A stretch of 18,645 nt of DNA from Flavobacterium psychrophilum (lineage in GTDB: Bacteria; Bacteroidota; Bacteroidia; Flavobacteriales; Flavobacteriaceae): positions 1-18,645 of the forward strand of contig CAMCTL010000057.1 of the NCBI GenBank assembly GCA_945878515.1. Direction: 5' to 3'. The translations under genes were made by a program, and so were the position numbers. Shown in pieces: positions 7,853 to 15,095 of the stretch. Positions within the stretch are counted from its first letter, which is position 1. The number at the start of each line of letters is the position of its first letter. The notes beneath the pieces were generated by a model. That model worked only from the letters and a program-made list of their open reading frames with translations. It ran no database searches and was not told where the DNA came from.

Positions 7853-7940
7853 TCTATAATTTCATCATTGGTATCTGAAAATTAGCTGCTAATTCATCAC
7901 AAATAAGCTTTCTAGATTTCGGTTTACAAAACCTGACTTT

Positions 7941-9386
7941 ATGCAAACAAGCAACCTTTTCAATTTTGATTTCTCTTATCTTTCTTTGCCTGAGACCTTT
8001 CACAGTTTGGTAATGCCAACATCATTAGGAAATCCTGAACTGTTACTTTTCAACAAGCAGTTAGCAACTGAATTGACGCTCGATTTGCCAGATGAAGAAG
8101 ATGCAGCAGCCATTTTTAGTCAGTTAGGTGATTTTTCAAAATCTTATGCACAAGCTTATGCGGGGCATCAATTTGGACTTTTTGCAAAGTTAGGTGACGG
8201 AAGAGCCATAATGTTTGGCGAACATATAACAAAAGACCAAAATCGTTTTGATATTCAACTAAAAGGAAGTGGAAGAACTCCCTATTCAAGAGGTGGCGAT
8301 GGCAGAGCAACTTTAAAAGCAATGCTGAGAGAATATTTAATGAGTGAGGCGATGCATCATCTAAAAATTTCAAGTTCAAGAAGTCTTGCGGTAATAAAAA
8401 CTAATGAACCAGTATATCGAGAAAGAATGCACGAAGGCTCAGCACTTATTAGGGTTATGAAAAGCCATATCAGAGTAGGTACTTTCGAATATGCGTCGTA
8501 TTTAGGCACTACCGAAGATGTAAAAGCCTTGGCAACTTATACCGCAAAAAGATTATATCCTGAGATAGAACTTGATGAAAATATGGCGCTGAATTTACTA
8601 AAAAAAATAATGATGCAACAAATAGAGGTTGTGGTAGACTGGATGCGGGTTGGTTTCATTCACGGGGTGATGAATACTGACAATACAGCGATTAGTGGCG
8701 AAACTTTTGATTACGGGCCGTGTGCTTTTATGAACAGTTATAATCCCAATACGGTTTTTAGTTCTATTGATCAAAATCGGAGATATGCCTTTGGAAATCA
8801 GCCGAAAATTATCAAATGGAATTTATCTTGTTTTGCCGAAGCCCTATTGCCAATTATACACGAGAATAAACAAAAATCTATCGAACTAGCGCAACGAGTT
8901 ATTGATGATTTCGATGTTTTTTGGAATCATCATTACTACGAAATGATGCTACATAAAGTTGGAATCAAAAGCGATACTAGCGACCATTGGGAATTGATAG
9001 ACGAGTTATTGGATTTGATGAAAAAGCACAAAATGGATTATACCAATACTTTTTTAGCTTTATCAAAAGAAGTTGATTTAGAACGTAATATCATACAAAG
9101 TGATTTTTTTAGTCCTTGGATGGAAAAAAGGAATCGTATTTTGGAGTCTCAAAAAAGTTTTGATGAAGCCAAGCAATTGATGAAAGAAAATAATCCGGTG
9201 TTTATACCTAGAAATCATTTGATTGAAGAAGCTTTAGACAATGCAATAAATGGAAATTTGAGTTTGTTTCTTAAATTAATGGATGTTTTATCAAAACCAT
9301 ACGATTTTGACGCAATAAACGAATCGTTTTTGCAACCATCAGCAACTAAATTTGAAGAAAATTATAGAACTTTTTGTGGAACTTAA
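7941..9386 (+). CDS. selO: SelO/YdiU protein adenylyltransferase (AMPylase)
   Basis: 481 aa, full length. SelO is a pseudokinase-fold enzyme that transfers AMP from ATP to protein Ser/Thr/Tyr. Visible signature parts are YAGHQFG, KGSGRTPYSRGGDGR (109-122), MHEGSALIRV, HGVMNTDN with D247 and N248, and DYGP with D257. These line up with the active-site Asp/Asn and metal-binding Asp of Pseudomonas syringae SelO at a constant offset. The C-terminus YRTFCGT keeps the conserved Cys where eukaryotic SelO has selenocysteine. The gene stands alone on the plus strand, facing the secreted-protein gene, in the segment bounded by the two gene X 3' ends. Targets may include redox proteins, known from work in other bacteria. 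Confidence 0.95.
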   Translation: MQTSNLFNFDFSYLSLPETFHSLVMPTSLGNPELLLFNKQLATELTLDLPDEEDAAAIFSQLGDFSKSYAQAYAGHQFGLFAKLGDGRAIMFGEHITKDQNRFDIQLKGSGRTPYSRGGDGRATLKAMLREYLMSEAMHHLKISSSRSLAVIKTNEPVYRERMHEGSALIRVMKSHIRVGTFEYASYLGTTEDVKALATYTAKRLYPEIELDENMALNLLKKIMMQQIEVVVDWMRVGFIHGVMNTDNTAISGETFDYGPCAFMNSYNPNTVFSSIDQNRRYAFGNQPKIIKWNLSCFAEALLPIIHENKQKSIELAQRVIDDFDVFWNHHYYEMMLHKVGIKSDTSDHWELIDELLDLMKKHKMDYTNTFLALSKEVDLERNIIQSDFFSPWMEKRNRILESQKSFDEAKQLMKENNPVFIPRNHLIEEALDNAINGNLSLFLKLMDVLSKPYDFDAINESFLQPSATKFEENYRTFCGT

Positions 9387-9450
9387 AATTGTTTTTAGGG
9401 AATTGACGTATAAACATAGTTTTATAATTGGCATCTTAAATTGGTTGTTT

Positions 9451-10197
9451 TTATTGTTTTATAACATATTTATGCTGTTTTTCATCAAACTTTAAGATGC
9501 TGTTTTTTGTGCTTTCTTTTTTGATTATTTCTTTTTCACAGTCAGAATCATAAGTAAAGTCTTTAAACTTTGTTTTAACTGTAATATCATTGAATTTTGT
9601 TGTCAGTTTATCAGTGATAATGAAAACGCTTTTTGATGTTTCGTACCAAGCATCTTTACAACCTTCATTACCTCCATTATCTCCTCTATATTTTTCTAAT
9701 TCAAAATCGTGCAAGACTTCAATTATTTCATTATTTTTAAAATAATATAGGTTAATACAATCGGATCCAAATGGATTAACCCTAGAACTTCCGCTATAGC
9801 TGTATCTTATGCCAAACGCTCTAGTACTTTTATTCAAATAATAAAGCCCTGTATCTATTTTTAATTCATTAAACCGCATTGCATCCGAAGTCCATTCTGA
9901 TTTTTTAGTGTATTTCGTTTCAATTGATTTTGTAGTTTTATTCCAAACCACAATGTTGTTGTCGATGACAAAACATTCTTCACATTCAGGATCACGATTT
10001 GTTATAACTGGTAATAGAATAATTACTTTTTCTTTTTGGTTTGGTATAACTTTTAAGCAAATTTTATCTGACAATAAATCTTTTTCCTTGACCTTTAAAA
10101 ATTCAATGGCCTTGTTAATAATGTATTTATCTGATGATTCCTGTCCAAAAAACAAACGTGTAAAAAGAAATAAACCAACTACTAATATTTTTTTCAT
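9451..10197 (-). CDS. Secreted protein of unknown family
   Basis: 248 aa from ATG at 10197; an in-frame ATG at 10233 would put 12 polar residues before a perfect signal peptide (MKKILVVGLFLFTRLFFGQ), so the later start is preferred. The mature part has no motif I recognise. It contains a CEEC pair, an SYSGSSRVNPFGSDCINLYY block, GGNEGCKDAW, beta-rich stretches and a Lys-rich C-terminus. Five cysteines could form disulfides in the periplasm. It lies between selO (convergent) and gene X (same strand, 132 bp upstream, with repeats between), so it may have arrived with the variable segment. Function unknown. Confidence 0.75.
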   Translation of the reverse strand: MKKILVVGLFLFTRLFFGQESSDKYIINKAIEFLKVKEKDLLSDKICLKVIPNQKEKVIILLPVITNRDPECEECFVIDNNIVVWNKTTKSIETKYTKKSEWTSDAMRFNELKIDTGLYYLNKSTRAFGIRYSYSGSSRVNPFGSDCINLYYFKNNEIIEVLHDFELEKYRGDNGGNEGCKDAWYETSKSVFIITDKLTTKFNDITVKTKFKDFTYDSDCEKEIIKKESTKNSILKFDEKQHKYVIKQ

Positions 10198-10236
10198 AAA
10201 TGTTATATTAAATTGATGACTTAAATATTCCAAGAG

Positions 10237-10314
10237 TGACCACTAATAAACTGACCACTGATTACTTTTTTATTTTCCAACAACTGACCACTAAAAACCT
10301 GACCACTGACCACT
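10237..10314 (-). repeat. TGACCACT word array between gene X and the secreted-protein gene
   Basis: TGACCACT occurs five times in 78 bases (10237, 10252, 10285, 10300, 10307), separated by A/T-rich fill. In the direction of transcription it reads AGTGGTCA after the gene X stop, the same sense as the arrays following the enoyl-CoA hydratase and hemJ. Confidence 0.8.
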
Positions 10315-10329
10315 TTATTTAAATTCCAT

Positions 10330-10740
10330 TTATTCCCCTTCGGGGGTTAGGGGGTTTTTCATCTCCAAAATCACATCCGAAGCTTTCTTGAAAGTCGGCG
10401 CTTGTTCGATAATACTTCCCACACGTTTTTTGTTGAGTTTAAAAGTAATGTCGTTTTCTGTAGTGAATAATAATGCGGTCAAAAACGGGTTGTTCATATA
10501 CGGAGCCAAAACAAAAAAAGCTTCTTCCAGTGAATGGAAACTTTCCACTTCTTCGGTTTTGTAACGTGCAATTATCGAAAAACTTAACACATCATTTTCT
10601 AATAAAACGGGACGCACATAAATGTTTTTCAATTCGGTGTCGCCAATGGTTTTTGCCAAAGTCAATTTGGCGTAGGTTTTATTCTCGATGCTTTCTTTTA
10701 CTTTTTCCCAGAATTGGGCAAATATGGGTTGGAATGACAT
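10330..10740 (-). CDS. Small protein 'gene X', N-domain-like of Bacteroidetes methyltransferases
   Basis: 136 aa, cytosolic. Segments FWEKVKESIENKTYAKLTLAK, ELKNIYVRPV, ARYKTEEVESFHSLEEAF and LLFTTENDITFKLNKKR resemble, from memory, the N-terminal region found ahead of a class I SAM-methyltransferase domain in Bacteroidetes proteins. Here that region stands alone with no methyltransferase domain, so enzyme activity is unlikely and an RNA- or protein-binding role is a guess. The last eight residues (NPLTPEGE) come from a GC-rich palindromic repeat running over the 3' end; a decayed relative at 7671-7739 ends MKEKGI instead. ATG at 10740 follows an A/T-rich leader. Confidence 0.75.
   Translation of the reverse strand: MSFQPIFAQFWEKVKESIENKTYAKLTLAKTIGDTELKNIYVRPVLLENDVLSFSIIARYKTEEVESFHSLEEAFFVLAPYMNNPFLTALLFTTENDITFKLNKKRVGSIIEQAPTFKKASDVILEMKNPLTPEGE
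10333..10354. repeat. GC-rich hairpin repeat overlapping the gene X 3' end
   Basis: CCCC-TTCG-GGGG followed by GTTAGGGGG, very GC-rich against an AT-rich background. It forms a stable hairpin with a TTCG loop on the plus strand and encodes the NPLTPEGE tail on the minus strand. I recall such CCCCTAACCCCC/GAAGGGG units as common dispersed repeats in Flavobacterium genomes. Confidence 0.7.
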
Positions 10741-10782
10741 AATTTGTTTTTTAGAGTGTTATATTAATTTTGTGCATTAGAC

Positions 10783-10807
10783 CTAACGGGTTTTGAAAAC
10801 CTGTTAG
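10783..10807. repeat. 25-bp inverted repeat, possible terminator
   Basis: Arms CTAACGGGTTTT and AAAACCTGTTAG around one central G, with a single mismatched position. It lies just after the ATPase stop and before the gene X start, so it could end the ATPase transcript. From memory it resembles a dispersed Flavobacterium repeat with ACCTAACAGG arms. Confidence 0.65.
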
Positions 10808-10814
10808 TCGTGAT

Positions 10815-11933
10815 TTAAATCAAATAATCCCAAAAGTTCTCTTTGTGAATGACTTGAGTTGTTTTTGGATGGTACTTTTCGGTGAAAGATTTTGTAAAAA
10901 GCACCTTTTGATTCGGATTGTATTTGATTTCAAAAGCCTCGATTTCTGTATTTTTCACTTCCAAATAATCAATTTCAGCTTGTTGGGTATTTCTCCAAAA
11001 ATAAGTGTCTTTGAACTGACTTTCATAAGATAATTTCTTCTTGCGTTCGCTAATTATAAAGTTTTCCCACAAAGCACCAATGTCGTCACGAAGTTCTATT
11101 GGATTAAAATTCTTGATAATGCGATTTCGCAAACCATTGTCCCAAAAATACACTTTTCTGCCTTTCTTCAATTCGTTATCTTGATTTTTACTGAAAGCGT
11201 TCAAACTAAAAACGATAAAGTTTTTTTCGAGAATGTCAATATATTTTTCAACTGTTAAGCGGTTTATTCCTAAATCGTTGGCGAGGGAATTATAACTAAT
11301 TTCGATACCTATTCGATACGCCAACATTTGAACCAATCGCTGTAATGTTGTTGATTTTTTAATGCCTTCCAAGTTCAGAATGTCTTTATACAAAAAACCT
11401 TCGACCAAATCATTTAGAATTCTTTCTTCTTTGCCAACATTGGTAACCACTTCTGGATAATAGCCAAAAACCAAACGATGAGGAACCAAACGGGTTTCTT
11501 CGACAAAATTGGTATGTTTGACCATTTCGCCATAACTCAACGGGAAAAGTTGCAATTCCTGCTTTCTGCCAACCATTGATTCTTTGGTTTTGTCTGCCAA
11601 TTCAAATGCGCTACTTCCCGAAGCAATCACCTGAATTTCTGGATAATTATCGACCATTCGCTTGATGAGTAAACCAATATTATGAATCATTTGTGCCTCA
11701 TCAATGACCAATATTTTGTTATCGCCGATTAAAGCTTTTAACCTATCCGTTGTAATATTTTCTAATAAAAGTTGGGTGTCTGGTTCATCGCCATTGAGCC
11801 ATAAATAGGATTGGTCTTTGATGGTATTTTTTATCAAAGAGGTTTTACCTACTTGCCTTGCGCCAAATACCAAGATGGCTTTTCCTTTAAAAAGATAGCT
11901 GTCAATTTCGGTTTGTGCGGTTCTGTTTATCAT
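10815..11933 (-). CDS. AAA_14/DUF4143 ATPase
   Basis: 372 aa from ATG at 11933 (MINRTAQ). An ATG at 11945 adds four residues but would lie only a few bases from the predicted transcription start. Walker A is GARQVGKTS, Walker B is ILVIDEAQ, and a sensor-like VIASGSSAFEL follows; then comes the winged-helix region (LANDLGINRLTVEKYIDIL) and the DUF4143 C-terminal domain with the nuclease-like FWRNTQQAEIDYLEV ... EAFEIKYN (D, E-x-K pattern). Such ATPases are common, often variably present, and mostly of unknown role. It has three tandem 32-bp repeats over its promoter and palindromic repeats on both sides, which suggests a self-contained, self-regulated, movable unit. Confidence 0.88.
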   Translation of the reverse strand: MINRTAQTEIDSYLFKGKAILVFGARQVGKTSLIKNTIKDQSYLWLNGDEPDTQLLLENITTDRLKALIGDNKILVIDEAQMIHNIGLLIKRMVDNYPEIQVIASGSSAFELADKTKESMVGRKQELQLFPLSYGEMVKHTNFVEETRLVPHRLVFGYYPEVVTNVGKEERILNDLVEGFLYKDILNLEGIKKSTTLQRLVQMLAYRIGIEISYNSLANDLGINRLTVEKYIDILEKNFIVFSLNAFSKNQDNELKKGRKVYFWDNGLRNRIIKNFNPIELRDDIGALWENFIISERKKKLSYESQFKDTYFWRNTQQAEIDYLEVKNTEIEAFEIKYNPNQKVLFTKSFTEKYHPKTTQVIHKENFWDYLI

Positions 11934-11953
11934 TTTTGCATCCAATTACAATA

Positions 11954-11961
11954 CAAATATA
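11954..11961 (-). promoter_or_regulatory. ATPase promoter, -7 box TATATTTG
   Basis: Perfect TAnnTTTG match on the minus strand, with a TTG at 11984-11986 near the -33 position (22-base gap). It overlaps the proximal 32-bp repeat unit. Confidence 0.55.
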
Positions 11962-12054
11962 TAATAATTTGAAATTATAATATCAAAAAAGTATAATATT
12001 TTGATATTACAACATCGAAAAAGTATAATAATTTGATATTTTATACGATAAATC
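11959..12054. promoter_or_regulatory. Three tandem 32-bp repeats, likely operator array
   Basis: Units at 11959-11990, 11991-12022 and 12023-12054 each begin (A/G)TATAATA(A/T)TTTGA followed by an ATT-rich half. The 32-bp spacing equals about three helical turns, so equivalent sites would face the same side of DNA. The units cover and extend upstream of the ATPase promoter. The ATPase itself has a winged-helix segment, so self-binding is one possibility. Confidence 0.6.
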
Positions 12055-12069
12055 TAATGCAACAAGGCA

Positions 12070-12107
12070 CTGATCACTAATTCCGATAGCTATCGGAACT
12101 GACCACT
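12070..12107 (-). repeat. Word repeat plus 18-bp palindrome after enoyl-CoA hydratase
   Basis: TGATCACT (12070-12077) and TGACCACT (12100-12107) flank the perfect palindrome TTCCGATAGCTATCGGAA (12081-12098). The block starts two bases after the hydratase stop. The palindrome could act as a terminator hairpin, though no T run follows. Confidence 0.7.
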
Positions 12108-12109
12108 GT

Positions 12110-12886
12110 TTACTTAAAATTGGCTTTTCTTTTCTCTAAAAAAGCGGTAGTTCCTTCTTTAAAATCATCGGTGCCAAAACAGTCTCCAAAATTTTTGATT
12201 TCGACATCAAATCCATTGACACCCGAAATATAATTGGCATTTACAGCCTCGATAGCTTTGGAAATGGCGACAGGAGAATTTTTCATAATTCTCGTTGCGA
12301 CAGTCATATAAGCCGAAAATAAATCTTCCTGCGGCACCACGTGATTCACTAATCCGTACATTTTTGCAGTATCAGCATCAATCATCCCAGCGGTCATAAT
12401 CATTTCCATAGCACGGCCTTTGCCAACCAATTGCGCCAAACGTTGCGTTCCACCATAACCTGGAATCACACCAAGTGAAGTTTCTGGTAATCCCATTTTG
12501 GCATTTTCCGAAGCGATTCTGAAATGACAAGCCATCGCCAATTCGAGTCCGCCTCCAAGCGCAAAACCATTGATGGCAGCAATTACTGGAGTTTTCATGT
12601 TTTCTATAAAATCGAATAAAAGTTGCTGCCCTTTTGCAGCCAATAGTGCTCCTTCTTCGGCAGAGAAATGAGCAAATTCGGCAATATCGGCGCCAGCTAC
12701 AAAAGCTTTTCCTCCACTTCCTGTAATGATAATCACACGAACATCGGGATTATTATCAATTAACTCCAAGGTTTCATGAAGCTCTTGAATAGTTGCTTTG
12801 TTTAATGCATTTAATTTTTCGGGACGATTGATATAAAGTGTAGCAATTCCTTTTTCGTGTTCTAAGATGATGTTTTCCAGCGCCAT
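12110..12886 (-). CDS. Enoyl-CoA hydratase/isomerase (crotonase family)
   Basis: 258 aa. It contains the oxyanion-hole segment FVAGADIAEF (62-71), then NGFALGGGLELAMACHFRIA with E115 and GLPETSLGVIPGYGGTQRL with E135. These two glutamates match the catalytic pair of rat mitochondrial crotonase (E144 and E164), so hydration of a 2-trans-enoyl-CoA is the likely reaction. It could act in beta-oxidation or short-chain CoA pathways in the cytosol. It lies 11 bp after the histidine kinase and is probably on the same transcript, although no functional link is evident. Confidence 0.93.
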   Translation of the reverse strand: MALENIILEHEKGIATLYINRPEKLNALNKATIQELHETLELIDNNPDVRVIIITGSGGKAFVAGADIAEFAHFSAEEGALLAAKGQQLLFDFIENMKTPVIAAINGFALGGGLELAMACHFRIASENAKMGLPETSLGVIPGYGGTQRLAQLVGKGRAMEMIMTAGMIDADTAKMYGLVNHVVPQEDLFSAYMTVATRIMKNSPVAISKAIEAVNANYISGVNGFDVEIKNFGDCFGTDDFKEGTTAFLEKRKANFK

Positions 12887-12897
12887 AATTTAGTTTT

Positions 12898-14370
12898 TTA
12901 GGTATTGATTATTGGAAGAGAAACAGTAAATGTTGTTCCTTTTCCTTTTTGTGATTCGAGGGTAATTGTTCCTTTGTAATTTTCGATAATATTTTTGATT
13001 ATGCCAAGACCTAAACCCATTCCGCTAGATTTTGTTGTAAATTTAGGTTCAAAAATCCGATTGAAATCTTCCTTTGCAATACCAATTCCGTTATCGGCAA
13101 CCGTGATAATGACATCGTTCAACACTTTTTTGGTGTTTACGCAAACGGCTTTATTTTCTTGATTTTCTGGAAAGGCTTGAATGGCGTTTTTGACTAAATT
13201 TGTAATAATTCGAATGAGTTGCGCTCGGTCAATTTTCGAAATGATTTCTTCTTCTTCAGCTTTAAAATGAACGTATTCTTCGTTAAATATATCCATTGTC
13301 AATTCGACAACTTCTACTACATTCAAGGTTTCATTTTGTTGCGCTGGCATCGAAGCAAAGTTGGAAAATGCCGAAGCTACGGAACTCATTGTATCGATTT
13401 GCTGAATCAAGGTTTCGGAATAATCATTAATTTTTTGTTTGAGATTGGGATCATTTACATCAAACTTTCGCTGGAAACTCTGCACTGTCAATCGCATTGG
13501 CGTCAACGGATTTTTGATTTCGTGCGCCACTTGTTTGGCCATTTCTTGCCAAGCTTCTTCTCGCTCACTTTGGGCTAATTTCAAGGCACTTGCTTCCAAT
13601 TCATCCACCATTGCGTTGTAGGCATTAATCAAAAGGTTGATTTCTTTGCTGCTGGCTTCGAGGACAATTTTTTCGTTTTTTTGGTTCAAACTCGTTTCGC
13701 TCAATTTGTCTGAAATGGTTTTCAACGATTTTGTTATATAGGAAGATAGAAAATACGCCACTGCAAATGCCACCAAAAGCATAAAGGAGTAAACCTGTGC
13801 TAATCCCATTAAGAAATTTTGCAATTCGGTTTGGTAATAACTATCATCTTCGACATAAGGTAAATTAAGGATTCCAAGGGGTTTGAATTTATCGTCTTTT
13901 ATCAGACTATAGGAAGACCGATTCTTTTTTCCGTCGATATTTTTGATATCAACATAGCGTTTTTCGATAGAAGATTGAACCAGTTTTAGAATGTATTTCG
14001 GAACTGGCGGAGCAGCAGCATCGATAGAAAATCTCGATTTTGAAGATTTTAATAAATGACCATCTAAACTGTAAATATTAATTTCAAGATTGTGAATATC
14101 CGATAATTCGTGAATTTTATCTTTGAATATGAGCGCTAAATTATCTGGCGTAAGCGGGTAAGTAGTATTCGTAAGCACATAATTGATGTTCTCTTTTATA
14201 GCATCTTCTTTGTGCTCCAAGCGTTCTTGATGATATTGCTTGGCTTCATTTTTAAATTGAATAATTGAAATAGACGCTAAAACAATCGAAGCTACTAAAA
14301 TCAATACTATCATCGACAGGAAAATCCTGATTCGCAACGAAAGCATTGATATCTTGAAGATTTTTAACAT
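12898..14370 (-). CDS. Membrane sensor histidine kinase, NtrY-like
   Basis: 490 aa. Two membrane helices (about 18-38 and 190-210) enclose a periplasmic sensor domain of about 150 residues. A HAMP-like linker (about 211-265) leads to the H-box EMAKQVAHEIKNPLTPMRL with H283. NLVKNAIQAF (N box), DNGIGI (G1), IFEPKFTTK (F box) and GMGLGLGI (G2) make a complete catalytic domain. The H-box style (KNPLTPMRL) is that of NtrY-type kinases. No response regulator gene is in the window, so its partner lies elsewhere. The signal is unknown. The upstream spacer holds short-word repeats. Confidence 0.93.
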   Translation of the reverse strand: MLKIFKISMLSLRIRIFLSMIVLILVASIVLASISIIQFKNEAKQYHQERLEHKEDAIKENINYVLTNTTYPLTPDNLALIFKDKIHELSDIHNLEINIYSLDGHLLKSSKSRFSIDAAAPPVPKYILKLVQSSIEKRYVDIKNIDGKKNRSSYSLIKDDKFKPLGILNLPYVEDDSYYQTELQNFLMGLAQVYSFMLLVAFAVAYFLSSYITKSLKTISDKLSETSLNQKNEKIVLEASSKEINLLINAYNAMVDELEASALKLAQSEREEAWQEMAKQVAHEIKNPLTPMRLTVQSFQRKFDVNDPNLKQKINDYSETLIQQIDTMSSVASAFSNFASMPAQQNETLNVVEVVELTMDIFNEEYVHFKAEEEEIISKIDRAQLIRIITNLVKNAIQAFPENQENKAVCVNTKKVLNDVIITVADNGIGIAKEDFNRIFEPKFTTKSSGMGLGLGIIKNIIENYKGTITLESQKGKGTTFTVSLPIINT

Positions 14371-14473
14371 AGTATTTCAGTATTCAGTGTTCAGATTATT
14401 AGTATTCAGTTAGTAAATTGCGTTCCATTTTTAGTCCTACATCTGAACACTAAAAAACTGATTACTGACCACT
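14371..14473. repeat. Word-repeat spacer forming an imperfect inverted repeat
   Basis: AGTGTTCAG (14386-14394) and its exact reverse complement CTGAACACT (14443-14451) stand about 48 bases apart, surrounded by related words (AGTATTCAG, CTGATTACT, TGACCACT). The block starts inside hemJ: its last codons AGT GGT CAG TAA are one repeat word. It ends at the kinase start codon. Confidence 0.75.
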
Positions 14474-15019
14474 ATTTCGCTCTCGTATTCGTTTGTAAAA
14501 TTTAAAGCCTAACATTATCAAAATCGAAAACAATACAATTCCAATTACGCCATAAATCCAGTTGACAGCGTTTTTCAGAATGACTAAAAAAACCACGGCG
14601 AACAGGATAATGGTAGCGCCTTCGTTCCACAAACGCATGTAATTTGTGCTGTATTTTACTTGGTCGTTTTGCAATTCTAGGTAAATTTTATGGCATTTGT
14701 AATGGTACAAATACAAGACAAAAACAAAGCCAAGTTTGACGTGCATCCAAGGCATTTGCAACCAGGTTTTTCCCAAATCGGTAAAAAACAACATCCAAAA
14801 CGCAAAAAAACTAGCCAAAACTGCTGAGGGCCAAGTGATAATGTACCACAAACGATAGGTCATTATTTTGAATTGTTTTTGCAAAATCTCCTTTTCTGGC
14901 GAAGGTTTATCGTTGGCTTCAATTTGGTACACAAACAATCGAACAATGTAAAAAAGTCCTGCAAACCACGTGATGACAAAAATGAGATGAAGGGATTTTA
15001 GGTAGTTGTATAGTTCCAT
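14462..15019 (-). CDS. hemJ: Protoporphyrinogen IX oxidase HemJ (CopD/UPF0093-like)
   Basis: 185 aa from ATG at 15019; an upstream in-frame TTG at 15034 lies in repeat sequence and is not preferred. Features are YNYLKSLHLIFVITWFAGLFYIVRLFVY (H11 and nearby Arg), FKIMTYRLWYII, WMHVKLGFVFVLYLYHY and RLWNEGATIILFAVVFLVILK, which match HemJ. Four or five membrane helices; length is a little above the usual HemJ because of a C-terminal extra helix (NWIYGVIGIVLFSILIMLGF). HemJ oxidises protoporphyrinogen IX to protoporphyrin IX at the membrane, directly before ferrochelatase, whose gene lies immediately upstream. Its final residues SGQ and its stop codon are encoded by a spacer repeat word. Confidence 0.85.
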   Translation of the reverse strand: MELYNYLKSLHLIFVITWFAGLFYIVRLFVYQIEANDKPSPEKEILQKQFKIMTYRLWYIITWPSAVLASFFAFWMLFFTDLGKTWLQMPWMHVKLGFVFVLYLYHYKCHKIYLELQNDQVKYSTNYMRLWNEGATIILFAVVFLVILKNAVNWIYGVIGIVLFSILIMLGFKFYKRIRERNSGQ

Positions 15020-15032
15020 ATTTCTTTGTTTC

Positions 15033-15093
15033 AAAGTTTAGAGTTAAAGGTTTAAGTTAGTTAAACAACTTTAAACCTTAAACTTTTAAACCT
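15033..15093. repeat. TTTAAACC/GGTTTAA word spacer between hemH and hemJ
   Basis: In the direction of transcription the spacer reads GGTTTAA-type words after the hemH stop and TTAAACC-type words before hemJ, giving an imperfect inverted repeat with TTGTTTAACTAA in the centre. It could form a hairpin between the two coding regions. Confidence 0.7.
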
Positions 15094-15095
15094 TA

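Larger units (their letters stand above)
7550..7940. other. 391-bp gene-free stretch before selO
   Basis: It holds, in order: the short-word repeat (7552-7567); AT-rich sequence with ATTTGATGAA-like words; a 69-base remnant of the gene X 3' end (7671-7739, minus); and a TAnnTTTG box (7845-7852, plus) that probably serves selO. A 25-codon plus-strand frame from about 7781 has no supporting evidence. I saw no RNA gene. Confidence 0.6.

Noticed and set aside
7755..7860. Short minus-strand frame reading like a lipoprotein signal (IIVVFGCNHRTKK)
   Set aside because: No start codon before the in-frame upstream stop, only about 22 codons, and nothing follows. It is probably chance in AT-rich DNA.
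7781..7861. 25-codon plus-strand frame with ATG (ITPKNYY...)
   Set aside because: Too short, no recognisable family, overlaps the selO promoter candidate.
9409..9426. AT-only hairpin TATAAA...TTTATA between selO and the convergent secreted-protein gene
   Set aside because: A shared terminator is expected here, but this 6-bp A/T stem is too weak to claim.
10473..10742. Plus-strand frame of 89 codons opposite gene X
   Set aside because: It is antisense to a gene with recognisable sequence, is Arg/Cys/Phe-rich in the way shadow frames are, and lacks a plausible leader.
11959..12054. Three 32-bp units as a plasmid-type iteron origin
   Set aside because: No replication-initiator gene is nearby, and the units sit directly over a chromosomal gene promoter; an operator array fits better.
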